DNA of 64,000 bases from Oribacterium sp. WCC10 (GCF_900113415.1 NZ_FOPH01000004.1:181152-245151); one strand, 5' to 3'. Counted from the first letter of the stretch, positions 39,035 through 47,715 are shown. Notes: generated by a model not told the origin, from the letters alone. Numbers and translations are program-made.

Positions 39035-40411
39035 TTACATACCTTCACTGCTCTCAAGCGCCGTCACCTGATCTTCCGCCACTCCCTCTGTGCTTTCAGG
39101 TATAAATATGATTTTTACCGTATAGAACAGAATCCTGAGATCAAACAACACTGATCTTTGAGAAATGTATATGAGGTCAAGCTTCAGCTTATCGAGAGGT
39201 GTTGTATTGTATTTTCCGTATACCTGTGCATACCCGGTAAGTCCGGCCTTAACCTTTAGTCGCAGCCCAAACTCGGGTATCTCCCTCTCATACTGCTTTG
39301 CTATCTCCGGACGTTCAGGTCTCGGTCCAACAACAGACATATCATTCTTTAGTATATTGAAAAGCTGTGGAAGCTCATCAATCCTGAGTTTTCTGATGAC
39401 TTTTCCCACCGGTGTGATTCTGTCATCATTAACACTGGCAAGTCTCGCTCCGCCCTTTTCAGAATCCACCTTCATGCTTCTGAACTTATAAATATCAAAG
39501 CACCGACCGTCTTTGGTAAGCCTTTTCTGTGTATAGAAGACAGGTCCTCCATCATATAACTTTATAAGCAGACTTGTAATCACAAAAAGAGGGGACAGCA
39601 AAAGTATAGCTGAAAGGGAAATGATGATATCCCCCGCTCTCTTTACTCCTCCATAGTACCAAGCTTCAGGCATCTTTTTATTTCTAAGAAACGGAGTATC
39701 GAAAGTATGTGATACTTCATTGTTAAATGTCAAAAGATCAACTATATCTGCAGAAATATGAACATCCATATGATGCGCATCACAGAAGAGAAGTATCCTC
39801 TCCTTTATCTGACTTTTAACATCGCAAAGATAGACATCCTTACACATTGACAATGCATCATATATCCGCCTTATGTCCACAGAATCCTCAAAGATCCCTA
39901 CTATATCATATCTGTTTCTCTTCTCTCCCATCTTTCTGAGAAGACGTCTATAGTCATCCGACCCGTAAACTATCAGAATCTTTCTAGGCTCATCGAATCT
40001 TGCATAAAGCCTGTTAAAGATAAAAATAGTTATAAGTATGGATCCAAACTGCAGCAAAAACCCCAAAAGGAAAAAACTCAGTCTTATACGGCTGAAATTA
40101 TGAAACCAGAAGAAAGCAGCAACGAACAGGAAAGAGTCACCTATTCCGTAAGCAAGCATCTGCGAAAATGCGAGTTCCTGAAGTCTGTAGAGACCAATCT
40201 TGTGAGCGTCATACATTCTGGCAAAAAAGAAATATACGACAGCAAATAAGGTTCCTACCGTACAGAGAGTTCTGATACCGAAGAAACCTTTGCTCCATCC
40301 AGGAGATACATTCCAATACCACATAGCAGCTGCCGAAAGGAATGCTATGCTTAAGCTTATAAATGTATATATAGATTTAATACTATTCTTAACTTTCTCT
40401 TTTCTTATCAT
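39035..40411 (-). CDS. Exopolysaccharide polyprenyl glycosylphosphotransferase
   Basis: 458 aa. Four to five transmembrane segments in the N-terminal 150 residues precede a nucleotide-sugar-like region, and the C-terminal 200 residues are the WcaJ/WbaP catalytic domain: LSPLFVITSLLIKLYDGGPVFYTQKRL, FDIYKFRSM, and ELPQLFNILKNDMSVVGPRPE. It loads the first sugar phosphate onto undecaprenyl phosphate and so starts the repeat unit. It is the first gene of the minus-strand EPS series that continues with manC, manA and wzz. No clear Shine-Dalgarno was seen. The sugar cannot be told. Confidence 0.92.
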   Translation of the reverse strand: MIRKEKVKNSIKSIYTFISLSIAFLSAAAMWYWNVSPGWSKGFFGIRTLCTVGTLFAVVYFFFARMYDAHKIGLYRLQELAFSQMLAYGIGDSFLFVAAFFWFHNFSRIRLSFFLLGFLLQFGSILITIFIFNRLYARFDEPRKILIVYGSDDYRRLLRKMGEKRNRYDIVGIFEDSVDIRRIYDALSMCKDVYLCDVKSQIKERILLFCDAHHMDVHISADIVDLLTFNNEVSHTFDTPFLRNKKMPEAWYYGGVKRAGDIIISLSAILLLSPLFVITSLLIKLYDGGPVFYTQKRLTKDGRCFDIYKFRSMKVDSEKGGARLASVNDDRITPVGKVIRKLRIDELPQLFNILKNDMSVVGPRPERPEIAKQYEREIPEFGLRLKVKAGLTGYAQVYGKYNTTPLDKLKLDLIYISQRSVLFDLRILFYTVKIIFIPESTEGVAEDQVTALESSEGM

Positions 40412-40524
40412 AATTACACATTGTATGCGTTAAAACGTAATAAAGCAACATGAAAAGAGTATCCCCTGCCTGATTACTTTATAAAGATTTAATCAGTTGA
40501 CTTACTCATATATTCCAAATTCAT

Positions 40525-40570
40525 TTGTTTACACTTCTAATTAATGTATAATTATATTGATGTCAATATA
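40525..40570 (+). promoter_or_regulatory. Rubrerythrin promoter with overlapping palindrome
   Basis: TTGTTT (40525-40530) and a perfect TATAAT (40547-40552) are 16 bp apart. Directly after the -10 lies TATATTGA-TG-TCAATATA (40553-40570), an 8-bp-arm inverted repeat covering the transcription start. It is well placed for a repressor, perhaps redox or peroxide responsive, but it does not match a PerR or Rex box exactly. Confidence 0.6.
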
Positions 40571-40633
40571 TTCACATCAAATGTATTTTAGGAGATTGAA
40601 GCGTTAACATTAGCAAAGAAAGAAGGTGTTACT

Positions 40634-41176
40634 ATGAAGCCAAATCCATATGAGGGAACCCAGACTGCAAAGAATCTTGAAATCGCTTTTGCCGGAGAAT
40701 CCGAAGCAAGAAACAAGTATACCTATTTTGCATCCAAGGCTAAGAAGGAGGGCTTTGAGCAGATTGCAGCATTATTCCTGAAGACTGCCGAAAATGAAAA
40801 GGAACATGCAAAACTCTGGTATAAGGAACTTTACGGCATCGGTGACACGGCAGAGAATCTCGAAACTGCTGCCAATGGCGAGAACTACGAATGGACCGAT
40901 ATGTATGCCGGTTTCGCCAAAACTGCCGATGAGGAAGGCTTCCATGAACTTGCTGAAAAGTTCCGTGGCGTTGCCGAGATAGAAAAACACCACGAAGAAA
41001 GATACCGTGCACTTCTCAAGAATGTTCAGACAAAGCAGGTATTCGAAAAGAGTGAGGTCAAGGTATGGGAATGCCGTAACTGCGGACATATAGTAGTTGG
41101 CACGAAGGCTCCCGATGTCTGTCCTGTATGCGATCATCCTCAGAGCTTCTTTGAAGTTCACGAAGAGAACTATTAA
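40634..41176 (+). CDS. rbr: Rubrerythrin
   Basis: 180 aa. A four-helix diiron domain has the two EX(n)EXXH pairs ([47 protein letters not shown]), and the C-terminus is a rubredoxin-like FeCys4 domain (CRNCGHIV...CPVCDHP). It reduces hydrogen peroxide with electrons from rubredoxin-type donors. The gene is monocistronic with its own promoter and a strong terminator. Functionally it fits with the superoxide reductase (produces peroxide) and with rubredoxin-containing proteins in the window. Confidence 0.97.
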   Translation: MKPNPYEGTQTAKNLEIAFAGESEARNKYTYFASKAKKEGFEQIAALFLKTAENEKEHAKLWYKELYGIGDTAENLETAANGENYEWTDMYAGFAKTADEEGFHELAEKFRGVAEIEKHHEERYRALLKNVQTKQVFEKSEVKVWECRNCGHIVVGTKAPDVCPVCDHPQSFFEVHEENY

Positions 41177-41183
41177 AAACCTT

Positions 41184-41217
41184 AAATGCGGGACAGCTCA
41201 TAAACTGTCCCGCATTT
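41184..41217 (+). terminator. Terminator of rubrerythrin
   Basis: Perfect 13-bp arms AAATGCGGGACAG and its complement around an 8-nt loop, then TTTGC, 8 bp after the rbr stop. Confidence 0.92.
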
Positions 41218-41362
41218 TGCTATATTCTAGTAATAATAAGTAACCGGCACATAGCACACTGCTCAAATGAAGTATCAAAGCGTCTTCTATGGTTTTTTAT
41301 GTGCCAGGAATATAATAAACGCTGTACTAGTGATCCTGTCAATCCGGGGACTACAACTACGA

Positions 41363-42352
41363 CTAATTCTCCCACCTTATCTGCTGCCCTTTGACAAGCT
41401 CGTATATCACTTCATGATCGCCTCCCAAATCCTCATGATACATATCCACAGCAGTGATCTGACTGTTCTCATAAGTCGTATAGTAATATATACCCTTATC
41501 GGTATTGCAGCATGAACTGTAAATGGTATATTCGCAAACCGGTGAACCATCAGCATTCTTTCCAATCCGGCAGCAGCCCTTTTGCTGTTCAACCGAGCCA
41601 AGGATCTTAAAGAACTGTGAAACACTTGCAGACTCATCATCTGTTGTATATGAATTAAGCCTTGTAAACGCAGCCTTAACGAATCTTGAGGTAGAACACA
41701 AATCTCCGGGGATGCCTATGCCACCCATGCCACGGCTGTACTGTCTCATATCAAGATCACCTGCAAAATGATTTTCAGGTCCAGAAGCAGAGCAACTCAT
41801 ATAATCCGAAAGATGGGTAAGCTGATAATCAAATGTCGGATTGTTCGTCATCACTCCCGTCGGGTTATCGTATATATGCCCACCGGATACCGTCTGCTCA
41901 AATACGATGCACTCTTTCGAATCCGCAATCATCCAATGTAAAGGTGATGGCGGAAGCTTTTCGCTGAAGGCATCCGAAGTTATATTGATCTTACATAACA
42001 GCTCTCTCGCATCTCCAACTGTTTTACACTTAGACAGAATCCATGGAACAAGCTCAAATGAAGCAACATTATCCTTTCCCTCCACCGTACTGTTATAATG
42101 TGCATTTTCCGGGAAATTCAGCCCTGCGACACTTACACCATATTCATTGGAAGCCTCGTAATACAACGGATAATCATTCACAACATAAGCCATGCCGATC
42201 ATCGCGGGATGCTCTCTGATTTCACCCATATGACGAAAAGAAAACTGCTTTTTCCGTGGTGTCACCGTCACTGTCTCATGATAGGAAAACTCAAGATCCA
42301 GATTTCTTCCAAAATAATGATTCTTCGTCTTATATGATACCGCTGTACACAT
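41363..42352 (-). CDS. Choloylglycine hydrolase family (bile salt hydrolase/penicillin V acylase-like)
   Basis: 329 aa. GGAGGGAGTACG precedes ATG-TGT, so after Met removal Cys becomes the N-terminal nucleophile, as in all Ntn-type bile salt hydrolases. Arg16 and Asp19 (FGRNLDLEF) and the VMTNNP and STSRF segments give the remaining active-site Asn and Arg. The Ntn fold hydrolyses an amide bond: glycine- or taurine-conjugated bile salts, penicillin V, or N-acyl homoserine lactones. ASNEYGVSVAGLNFP is typical for the bile-salt-hydrolase branch, but the substrate is inferred only. The N-terminal Met-Cys leaves no room for a signal peptide, so it is cytoplasmic. Confidence 0.9.
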   Translation of the reverse strand: MCTAVSYKTKNHYFGRNLDLEFSYHETVTVTPRKKQFSFRHMGEIREHPAMIGMAYVVNDYPLYYEASNEYGVSVAGLNFPENAHYNSTVEGKDNVASFELVPWILSKCKTVGDARELLCKINITSDAFSEKLPPSPLHWMIADSKECIVFEQTVSGGHIYDNPTGVMTNNPTFDYQLTHLSDYMSCSASGPENHFAGDLDMRQYSRGMGGIGIPGDLCSTSRFVKAAFTRLNSYTTDDESASVSQFFKILGSVEQQKGCCRIGKNADGSPVCEYTIYSSCCNTDKGIYYYTTYENSQITAVDMYHEDLGGDHEVIYELVKGQQIRWEN

Positions 42353-42421
42353 CGTACTCCCTCCTTTTATACTTAATGATATCCGGACTTACTATTGATT
42401 TTCACTGTGATGTCACTGTCA

Positions 42422-42511
42422 AATCATCGTACAAGCGCGAGATTTGGCACATGTTAGACGAATCTACAGACTACTACGCAGAGATCATCGTACATGAACG
42501 AGATTTGGCAC
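42422..42511. repeat. Two 29-bp direct repeats between the Rieske fusion gene and the hydrolase gene
   Basis: Copies at 42422-42450 and 42483-42511 begin with ATCATCGTACA and end with CGAGATTTGGCAC, differing at about four positions. The centre-to-centre distance is 61 bp. They fill the intergenic region upstream of the hydrolase. This looks like a tandem operator or duplicated regulatory segment. No cas gene or third copy exists. Confidence 0.65.
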
Positions 42512-42525
42512 TTATGAAACCTACA

Positions 42526-43212
42526 TCATCCTATTATCTTTTCAAAATCCGCTTTAGGATGCTTACATATCGGACAAATGAAATCATCCGGCAGCTCTTC
42601 CCCTTCCCATTCGTATCCGCAGATGGTACATCTCCATACAGTCTTCCCTGTTGCTGTTTTTCCAACAGGCTGGGGCTTTGGTTTGATATTCTTCTGATAA
42701 TACTCATAGGTGCAGGAAGCAGCATCCGACAGCACCTCCATCATGACCGGTTCACATATAAACAAGGTATGGGAGCCCAGATCCACGGATTCTTTCACTT
42801 CCAATGAGAAGTAAGCATTGGTTCCCTTTGTTATATAAGGAATATCATTTTCCGCAATCCTGTAATCCTTCGCATTGAAGCTCTCGTCAAACTTATCAAC
42901 GTCTCTTCCGGATTGAAAACCGAAGTGCTTGAAAAGCTCGAACTCCGCTTCTGTACTTATGACAGAAACATTGCAGCGACCTGTTTCTTTCAGCATGTCA
43001 TGGGTGTAATTTGCCTTGTTTACCGCAATTGAAATCCGGTTAGGCGAAGATGCCACCTGAATCGCAGTATTGATGATACAGCCATTGGTCTTTTTGCCAT
43101 CTTTGACCGTACATACAAAAAGGCCGTAGGAAAGCCTGTACATCGCCTTGGTATTCATCTCAGCTTTTCTGCCAGGTTCATTGCCATCAGTTACAATGTT
43201 GTTTTCAGACAT
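42526..43212 (-). promoter_or_regulatory. Possible internal translation unit: flavin reductase-rubredoxin (Hrb-like)
   Basis: A consensus Shine-Dalgarno AAAGGAG stands 9 bp before the in-frame ATG at 43212, which would yield 228 aa covering exactly the flavin reductase and rubredoxin modules. An internal start this good at a domain boundary suggests either dual products or a recent fusion of two adjacent genes by loss of a stop. Listed as an alternative product, not as a separate gene. Confidence 0.5.
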
Positions 43213-44295
43213 AGTCACATCTCCTTTACGAAAACTCAATTTCCTCAATAACTCATGATCAAAAGTTCCGGCTCCAACATTTGATTTATCATCAGAAGAA
43301 GCCGATGCATAAGCATCATCCTTCACTGTACTTTCCTTCTGAAGTTCAGCCCTTCTCCTTCTGTATTCAAGTATGGGCAGATCCGACGCCAAAAGACATT
43401 CTCCTATGAACATTCCGGTTTTCTTCGGAAGCTCAGTCTCTACGATCCGTTTATCCTGCCGTTCAATGATTCTGTTGGCAATACTTCCTAATATGGCTAT
43501 CACCCTGTCTATAGCCTTAATTCCCGTAAATCTGTTGTAGAATCTCAATGCGATAATTGCATGTTCATCGTCAACCGGTATAAAAAACGCAAGTATCATC
43601 AGCTTATCGGTGACATGATTAAGCCACATATTGGGAAACTTAAATGTCAGATTTGTACTTTTTAGCACGCTCTCTTCAGAAGATTTAGGAGTCTGTCCCA
43701 CATCAACTTCATTGTCGGCACTGGTCTCAAGTGTGTTTCTGTCAATCCATACCACCTTCGGTCCGTTACACAGTGTTTTATTTCCACGTCCAATGGTATC
43801 ACGATGAACAAATGCAAGATGTGAAACATCAAGCTGATTCTCTATGACCCTCGAGTAGTCAACAGACCAAAAGTCCTCCATATGATCATAGCTGTAGGAT
43901 GAATCCTTAATCACATCAAATACATCCGGATCTTTATCAGGTTCTCCCTCACCATACCATACAAAGATGATACCACCTATCTCCCTTGTATGATAATGTC
44001 TCATATGAAATCTTGAATGGTCATAAACCGAAGCTCTTCCTTCAGCCGGAACATACACACATTTACCATTGATATCATATTCTATGCCGTGAAACGGACA
44101 CTTGATATGTTCATTACTGATCCGGCCTTTTTCAAGAGAGGCTTTCCTGTGAGCACACCTACTGTTAAGACAGCCTATCTCTCCACTCTCTGTCCTGAAA
44201 AAAACTATATCCTCACCGAATCTCCTGACGCCTAGAATCTTTCCCTTCCTGAGTTGATGTGATGAAAGAACTGCATACCATTGATTTTTAATCAT
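42526..44295 (-). CDS. Rieske oxygenase - flavin reductase - rubredoxin fusion
   Basis: 589 aa. Residues 1-360 form a Rieske non-haem iron oxygenase: C47-x-H49 and C66-x2-H69 bind the [2Fe-2S] cluster, and N153-x2-D156-x2-H159-x4-H164 is the mononuclear iron motif. Residues from about 362 form a flavin-reductase-like (flavoredoxin) domain (TKAMYRLSYGLFVCTVKDG, ISIAVNKANYTHDML), and the C-terminus is a rubredoxin (CTICGYEWEGEELP...CPICKHP). The last two modules correspond to a high-molecular-weight rubredoxin. The fusion would supply electrons in cis to the oxygenase. AAAGGAGATGTGACT followed by ATG at 43212, in frame, lies at the boundary, so the reductase part may also be made alone. GGAGGATTACAT precedes the first ATG. 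Substrate unknown. Confidence 0.85.
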   Translation of the reverse strand: MIKNQWYAVLSSHQLRKGKILGVRRFGEDIVFFRTESGEIGCLNSRCAHRKASLEKGRISNEHIKCPFHGIEYDINGKCVYVPAEGRASVYDHSRFHMRHYHTREIGGIIFVWYGEGEPDKDPDVFDVIKDSSYSYDHMEDFWSVDYSRVIENQLDVSHLAFVHRDTIGRGNKTLCNGPKVVWIDRNTLETSADNEVDVGQTPKSSEESVLKSTNLTFKFPNMWLNHVTDKLMILAFFIPVDDEHAIIALRFYNRFTGIKAIDRVIAILGSIANRIIERQDKRIVETELPKKTGMFIGECLLASDLPILEYRRRRAELQKESTVKDDAYASASSDDKSNVGAGTFDHELLRKLSFRKGDVTMSENNIVTDGNEPGRKAEMNTKAMYRLSYGLFVCTVKDGKKTNGCIINTAIQVASSPNRISIAVNKANYTHDMLKETGRCNVSVISTEAEFELFKHFGFQSGRDVDKFDESFNAKDYRIAENDIPYITKGTNAYFSLEVKESVDLGSHTLFICEPVMMEVLSDAASCTYEYYQKNIKPKPQPVGKTATGKTVWRCTICGYEWEGEELPDDFICPICKHPKADFEKIIG

Positions 44296-44512
44296 ATGTA
44301 ATCCTCCATTTTGTAAAGCCTATTGTTTAATGACTACTGCCTTTCATACCATCTTACTAACAGCTCCCAAACTGATTATCACATATTTCTATTAACTGTA
44401 TTTTAAATTATCAATCACTTATCAGAAAAATTCATCGCACCTATTCCTATTCCCCGTATTCTTAATACAACGGACATCACTCATGATCCGGCCACCACAA
44501 GATATAATCCTG

Positions 44513-44992
44513 TTAGATTTCATGTATCACTTTCCATGCTTCGATCAGCCTGTCAAGATTCCATGCCGCGTTGGCCGGACTTGTGGAAGGAAGGCAGAAG
44601 GCCTTGATTCCAAGGGACTTTTCAATATATTTTTTATAATACTTTTCTGCAGTCTTCCCGTTCACAAACACTCTTTCAATATGTGCTGCATCAAGTATGA
44701 TACTAAGATCATTTGGCACAACATTCTTTATACTTGAATCCGATGAGCCTACAATCTCACAGGAATGAATAACATCCCACAGAGCAACATGATTCCTCAA
44801 AAGAAAATCACGTTTTTCAGAAACTGTATCAGGTACTCTTTCATGAAAAACAGCGGCCATGACCTTCCAAAATCTGTTTTGTGGATGCCCGTAAAAAAAC
44901 TGTGCCTCTCGTGATTTAACTGAGGGAAAGCTGCCGAGAATAAGCACTTTCGAGTTTTCATCGTACAAAGGAGGTATCGGATGTATAATCAT
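44513..44992 (-). CDS. DNA-deoxyinosine (hypoxanthine) glycosylase, UDG superfamily family 6
   Basis: 159 aa. It removes hypoxanthine (deaminated adenine) from DNA. The LILGSFPSVKSREAQFFYG and HPQNRFWKVMAAVF blocks are the HDG-type motif 1 region, and LPSTSPANA is the C-terminal motif that fits the uracil-DNA-glycosylase-fold second loop. The length is that of the family. The ATG overlaps the stop of the preceding small P-loop gene by 4 bp (ATGA), with GAGGATAGCAA upstream. The inosine specificity is by family, not tested. Confidence 0.85.
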   Translation of the reverse strand: MIIHPIPPLYDENSKVLILGSFPSVKSREAQFFYGHPQNRFWKVMAAVFHERVPDTVSEKRDFLLRNHVALWDVIHSCEIVGSSDSSIKNVVPNDLSIILDAAHIERVFVNGKTAEKYYKKYIEKSLGIKAFCLPSTSPANAAWNLDRLIEAWKVIHEI

Positions 44993-45210
44993 TTGCTATC
45001 CTCATCTATAACTATGATTTTTCCGGGATTACTTTGAATATTTTCTTCCCACCGATCACCTTCAATAGCCAAAAGCTCTCTATCGCACGAAATACTTACA
45101 CCGCTTTCCTTCCCGTACCTGTTATATTCTCGTATCATATCGAAAAGTGTTGTCTTGCCTCTGCCGCTCTCTCCTCTAAGGACGGTATCTCCAAACCATA
45201 CTCTTAGCAT
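44989..45210 (-). CDS. Short P-loop ATPase fragment
   Basis: 73 aa from an ATG with GAGAGGTGATTAC upstream. Residues 1-25 (MLRVWFGDTVLRGESGRGKTT) contain a Walker A GESGRGKTT, and the end (KIIVIDEDSK) looks like a Walker B strand. A complete NTPase would need over 150 residues, so this is probably a shortened relic or a small NTP-binding protein. It overlaps the glycosylase gene by 4 bp. I do not assign a family. The frame extends upstream to 45303 without a better start. Confidence 0.5.
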   Translation of the reverse strand: MLRVWFGDTVLRGESGRGKTTLFDMIREYNRYGKESGVSISCDRELLAIEGDRWEENIQSNPGKIIVIDEDSK

Positions 45211-45286
45211 GTAATCACCTCTCCACATTGGGGTCAGGCACCATAAACTCAATTCACCTGTCTGTCCACCACTGCCTGCTGCGCCA

Positions 45287-46873
45287 TCATACCGTTCCTT
45301 CAAACAGAACTTTATCTCCGATCTCTACCCTCTTTACTCCCTGTTCTTTATTTTTGTTAAAATTAAAACTAAGCATATAGCCGGTATTCAGATTCCAATA
45401 ATCCAGATATTCACTGATCTGCTTTTCACCTTCTGCATTATACCTTTCCCCGCGCCATATCTTAAGTTCTATGATGTACTGCTTCCCCAGGTAATCGACG
45501 ATCACATCTGTTCTTGTCTGGTCTCTGGTCTGTGCTTCGATATAGTAGTTTCCGGTTCCATTTATAATCGGTTTCAGATATAACAGAAACTGTTCTCTGC
45601 CATCTTTCTCTTTGAAGCGCTCCACCAAAGGTCCGCATATTTCAGTGTACGTCTTAATGAACTTTTCCAATATCAGGCGCATGTTAAGTCTACCCTCTGT
45701 GATGAACTGATTCTTTGCAAGTTCACCCTCTCGAGAGAAAACATTTCTTTTTAGTTCCTCATCTGAAAGGAAAAGGTTATATAGCCTTGTTTCAAATATT
45801 CGATTAGCAATTCTCACTGTGTTATGGTCATTCCGGATCAGGCCATACATCTGCATCTGCACGATATCTTCCTGATCCGGATTCCATGTAAGCCTGGTTC
45901 CCTCCATCAGTATGCCTCTGATAGAAGCTTTCAGATACGGATAGTTATTCAGGTTCTTGGTCAGTGTCTGAAATAGTGTATTATTTTCTGCAAGAAGAAG
46001 CTTGACAGCTTCATCTATGCCACTCTCTGTCCACGCGTCAGACAGGCTCATTGTTTTGCTGACCTCTTCATCCAGCAGTTGACAAATTCTGCTCACAAGA
46101 AAAGGATAACCATTTGTATAGTCTCTGATACTTTTGGCCATGACCGCTGTATCCATCCCGGTATGATGGTCTGCTTCATACTCATCAAGCATCCCCTTTA
46201 TACCGTTTTCAGACAAACTCATATCTATCGTAAAATCGGCTGCTATATTCCACGGACTATTTTCCTTATGTTCATCCTCCGGTCTAATCTTTGATCTTAT
46301 GTGTTTCACATCCGTCACTCCGGCAAGAATGACTGATTGAAATGTTTTCTTTTCCGGATCATCTTCCCGTTCCAGATAATCCGCTCTTAACTGTGCAAGA
46401 AAATCAAGAAATACCTGATTGTTGGTTGCTGTATCCACTTCATCTATAATCAACACCACAGGCTTTTCGGATCCTTCGCACCACTCTGTCAGAGAAGAGA
46501 ATAACTCATCAAGCACCGCTTTATTCTCTTTTCTGGAAATATATTCTTGTAATTCCGCTTTTAATGCTCCGGGAATTGGAAGACTCTTTCCGCGTGCCAT
46601 TATCTGACGGCAAAAAGCCTGTACAAATTTTTCTTCAGTCCTAAAGCTTGCAGCACTTATCTTCTGAAAATCAAGGCTAAGCACGTCATAGTCTAGTTTC
46701 AGATATTCCGTCAGAGCTTTTATAGTTGTCGTTTTCCCATATTGTCTCGCCCGGTTGATTGTAAAATACTTACCATCATCTACAAGCCTTTTTATTTCCC
46801 TCACCCTCTCGGAGAGATCTACCATATAATGCTTTGATGGTATACATACCGCTGTTGTATTAAACTTTTTCAT
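45287..46873 (-). CDS. AAA-type ATPase with C-terminal PD-(D/E)XK nuclease-like domain
   Basis: 528 aa. ATPase half: RQYGKTTTIKAL (Walker A), VVLIIDEVD (Walker B) and DFLAQLRADYLERED. After residue 410 a restriction-endonuclease-like core follows: RTDVIVDYLGKQYIIELKIWRG, the D-x(n)-E-x-K pattern. This AAA_35-like plus nuclease architecture is common and multi-copy in gut Firmicutes and Bacteroidetes, and its biological role is unknown; mobile or defence functions have been proposed for such proteins. GGAGGGATATTTGAACG precedes the ATG. It forms a probable unit with the following short P-loop gene and glycosylase. Confidence 0.8.
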   Translation of the reverse strand: MKKFNTTAVCIPSKHYMVDLSERVREIKRLVDDGKYFTINRARQYGKTTTIKALTEYLKLDYDVLSLDFQKISAASFRTEEKFVQAFCRQIMARGKSLPIPGALKAELQEYISRKENKAVLDELFSSLTEWCEGSEKPVVLIIDEVDTATNNQVFLDFLAQLRADYLEREDDPEKKTFQSVILAGVTDVKHIRSKIRPEDEHKENSPWNIAADFTIDMSLSENGIKGMLDEYEADHHTGMDTAVMAKSIRDYTNGYPFLVSRICQLLDEEVSKTMSLSDAWTESGIDEAVKLLLAENNTLFQTLTKNLNNYPYLKASIRGILMEGTRLTWNPDQEDIVQMQMYGLIRNDHNTVRIANRIFETRLYNLFLSDEELKRNVFSREGELAKNQFITEGRLNMRLILEKFIKTYTEICGPLVERFKEKDGREQFLLYLKPIINGTGNYYIEAQTRDQTRTDVIVDYLGKQYIIELKIWRGERYNAEGEKQISEYLDYWNLNTGYMLSFNFNKNKEQGVKRVEIGDKVLFEGTV

Positions 46874-46935
46874 CGTTCAAATATCCCTCCACATGAACCC
46901 TGTCAACAATTATTCATCACTTTTGATTATAACAT

Positions 46936-46971
46936 AAAAACTGTGGCCGTTTTATTCCGGTCACAGTTTTT
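46936..46971. terminator. Bidirectional terminator
   Basis: AAAAACTGTGGCCG and CGGTCACAGTTTTT (one mismatch) with an 8-nt loop; T-runs on both strands. On the minus strand it ends whatever comes from the 47-kb relic; on the plus strand no gene ends here. It separates the AAA ATPase gene from the toxin-antitoxin area. Confidence 0.8.
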
Positions 46972-47055
46972 CAATCTCATGTTATTTTTTATAAAAATTT
47001 AATGGTGACATGCAGTGCGCCCAAAAGCGTTTCTCGATGTGGTCATTCAGCCCGG

Positions 47056-47280
47056 TCAAAAACCTGACGAGCGTGCTACACCAAATCTATCATTACATGA
47101 ACCCATCAAAAAACATTCCTCATTTTCGGCATCGGCGCCATTCGGTTCAACTACAGATAGTTCTGTGTTGTACATTGACTCTTGAAAACCATCTTCATTA
47201 AGCAGAACTTTGTGATCTGCTTGTTTGCTGCACCATTTTTTACCAACATGGGTTTTCTTGAACACATCATTTCTGTCCAT
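47056..47280 (-). CDS. Short hypothetical ORF, doubtful
   Basis: 74 codons in frame from an ATG that overlaps the end of the 47267-47658 relic by 14 bp. The composition (MDRNDVFKKTHVGKKWCSKQ) is not clearly protein-like, and no Shine-Dalgarno is evident. It may be the out-of-frame continuation of the disrupted gene, or noise. Confidence 0.25.
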   Translation of the reverse strand: MDRNDVFKKTHVGKKWCSKQADHKVLLNEDGFQESMYNTELSVVEPNGADAENEECFLMGSCNDRFGVARSSGF

Positions 47281-47658
47281 GATGTACCATCATAATCTTC
47301 TCCAACTCCGTAATAATAACTCTAATAAAACCAGCAATATAATAATTTGCTTCATTTCTTGGAATCCCATATTTCATCATTAAGCTAGATAATTCTCCAT
47401 GAAGATTATCTAACAAATTATATTTACTTTCTTGAGTAAGATTTGATGCTATTTGTTCAATTTCTTTGCTCGACAAGTATGATGCAATCTCTTCAAGAAT
47501 TGCATCCCCCCTATCAACGTGTTTTAATAAAAACTCATTTGTATTAACGAATAGTTTTTCCCAATCTTTTTTTCTTTATATTCAGAGATTTTCTTAATTG
47601 CATAATCAAGAACTAATTCTCCAGCTTTTTCAATTGTTATTCCCGCTATTGCATCCAT
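47267..47658 (-). pseudogene. Frameshifted N-terminal fragment of a larger protein
   Basis: From ATG at 47658 the frame encodes MDAIAGITIEKAGELVLDYA and IKKISEYKEKK, and then runs out after an A7 tract (about 47572). In another frame the chain continues with DWEKLFVNTNEFLLKHVDRG and SKYNLLDNLHGELSSLM up to TGA/TAA at 47267. Joined, the product is about 130 residues of helical, charged sequence resembling the N-terminal module of larger STAND/NACHT-type NTPases, a weak resemblance only. The rest of such a protein is absent. It is a decayed gene, or a programmed frameshift on the A-run. Confidence 0.5.
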
Positions 47659-47715
47659 CACCTTTTTCTTCCCCTCTCAAAAAAGCTCTTTGTCTTACCT
47701 GGCAGCTTATAGTAA

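Noticed and set aside
42422..42511. Two-unit CRISPR
   Set aside because: Repeat length and spacing fit loosely, but there are only two units with several mismatches and no cas genes.
42256..42807. 183-aa plus-strand ORF
   Set aside because: It is antisense to the hydrolase and the rubredoxin end; both minus genes have clear motifs.
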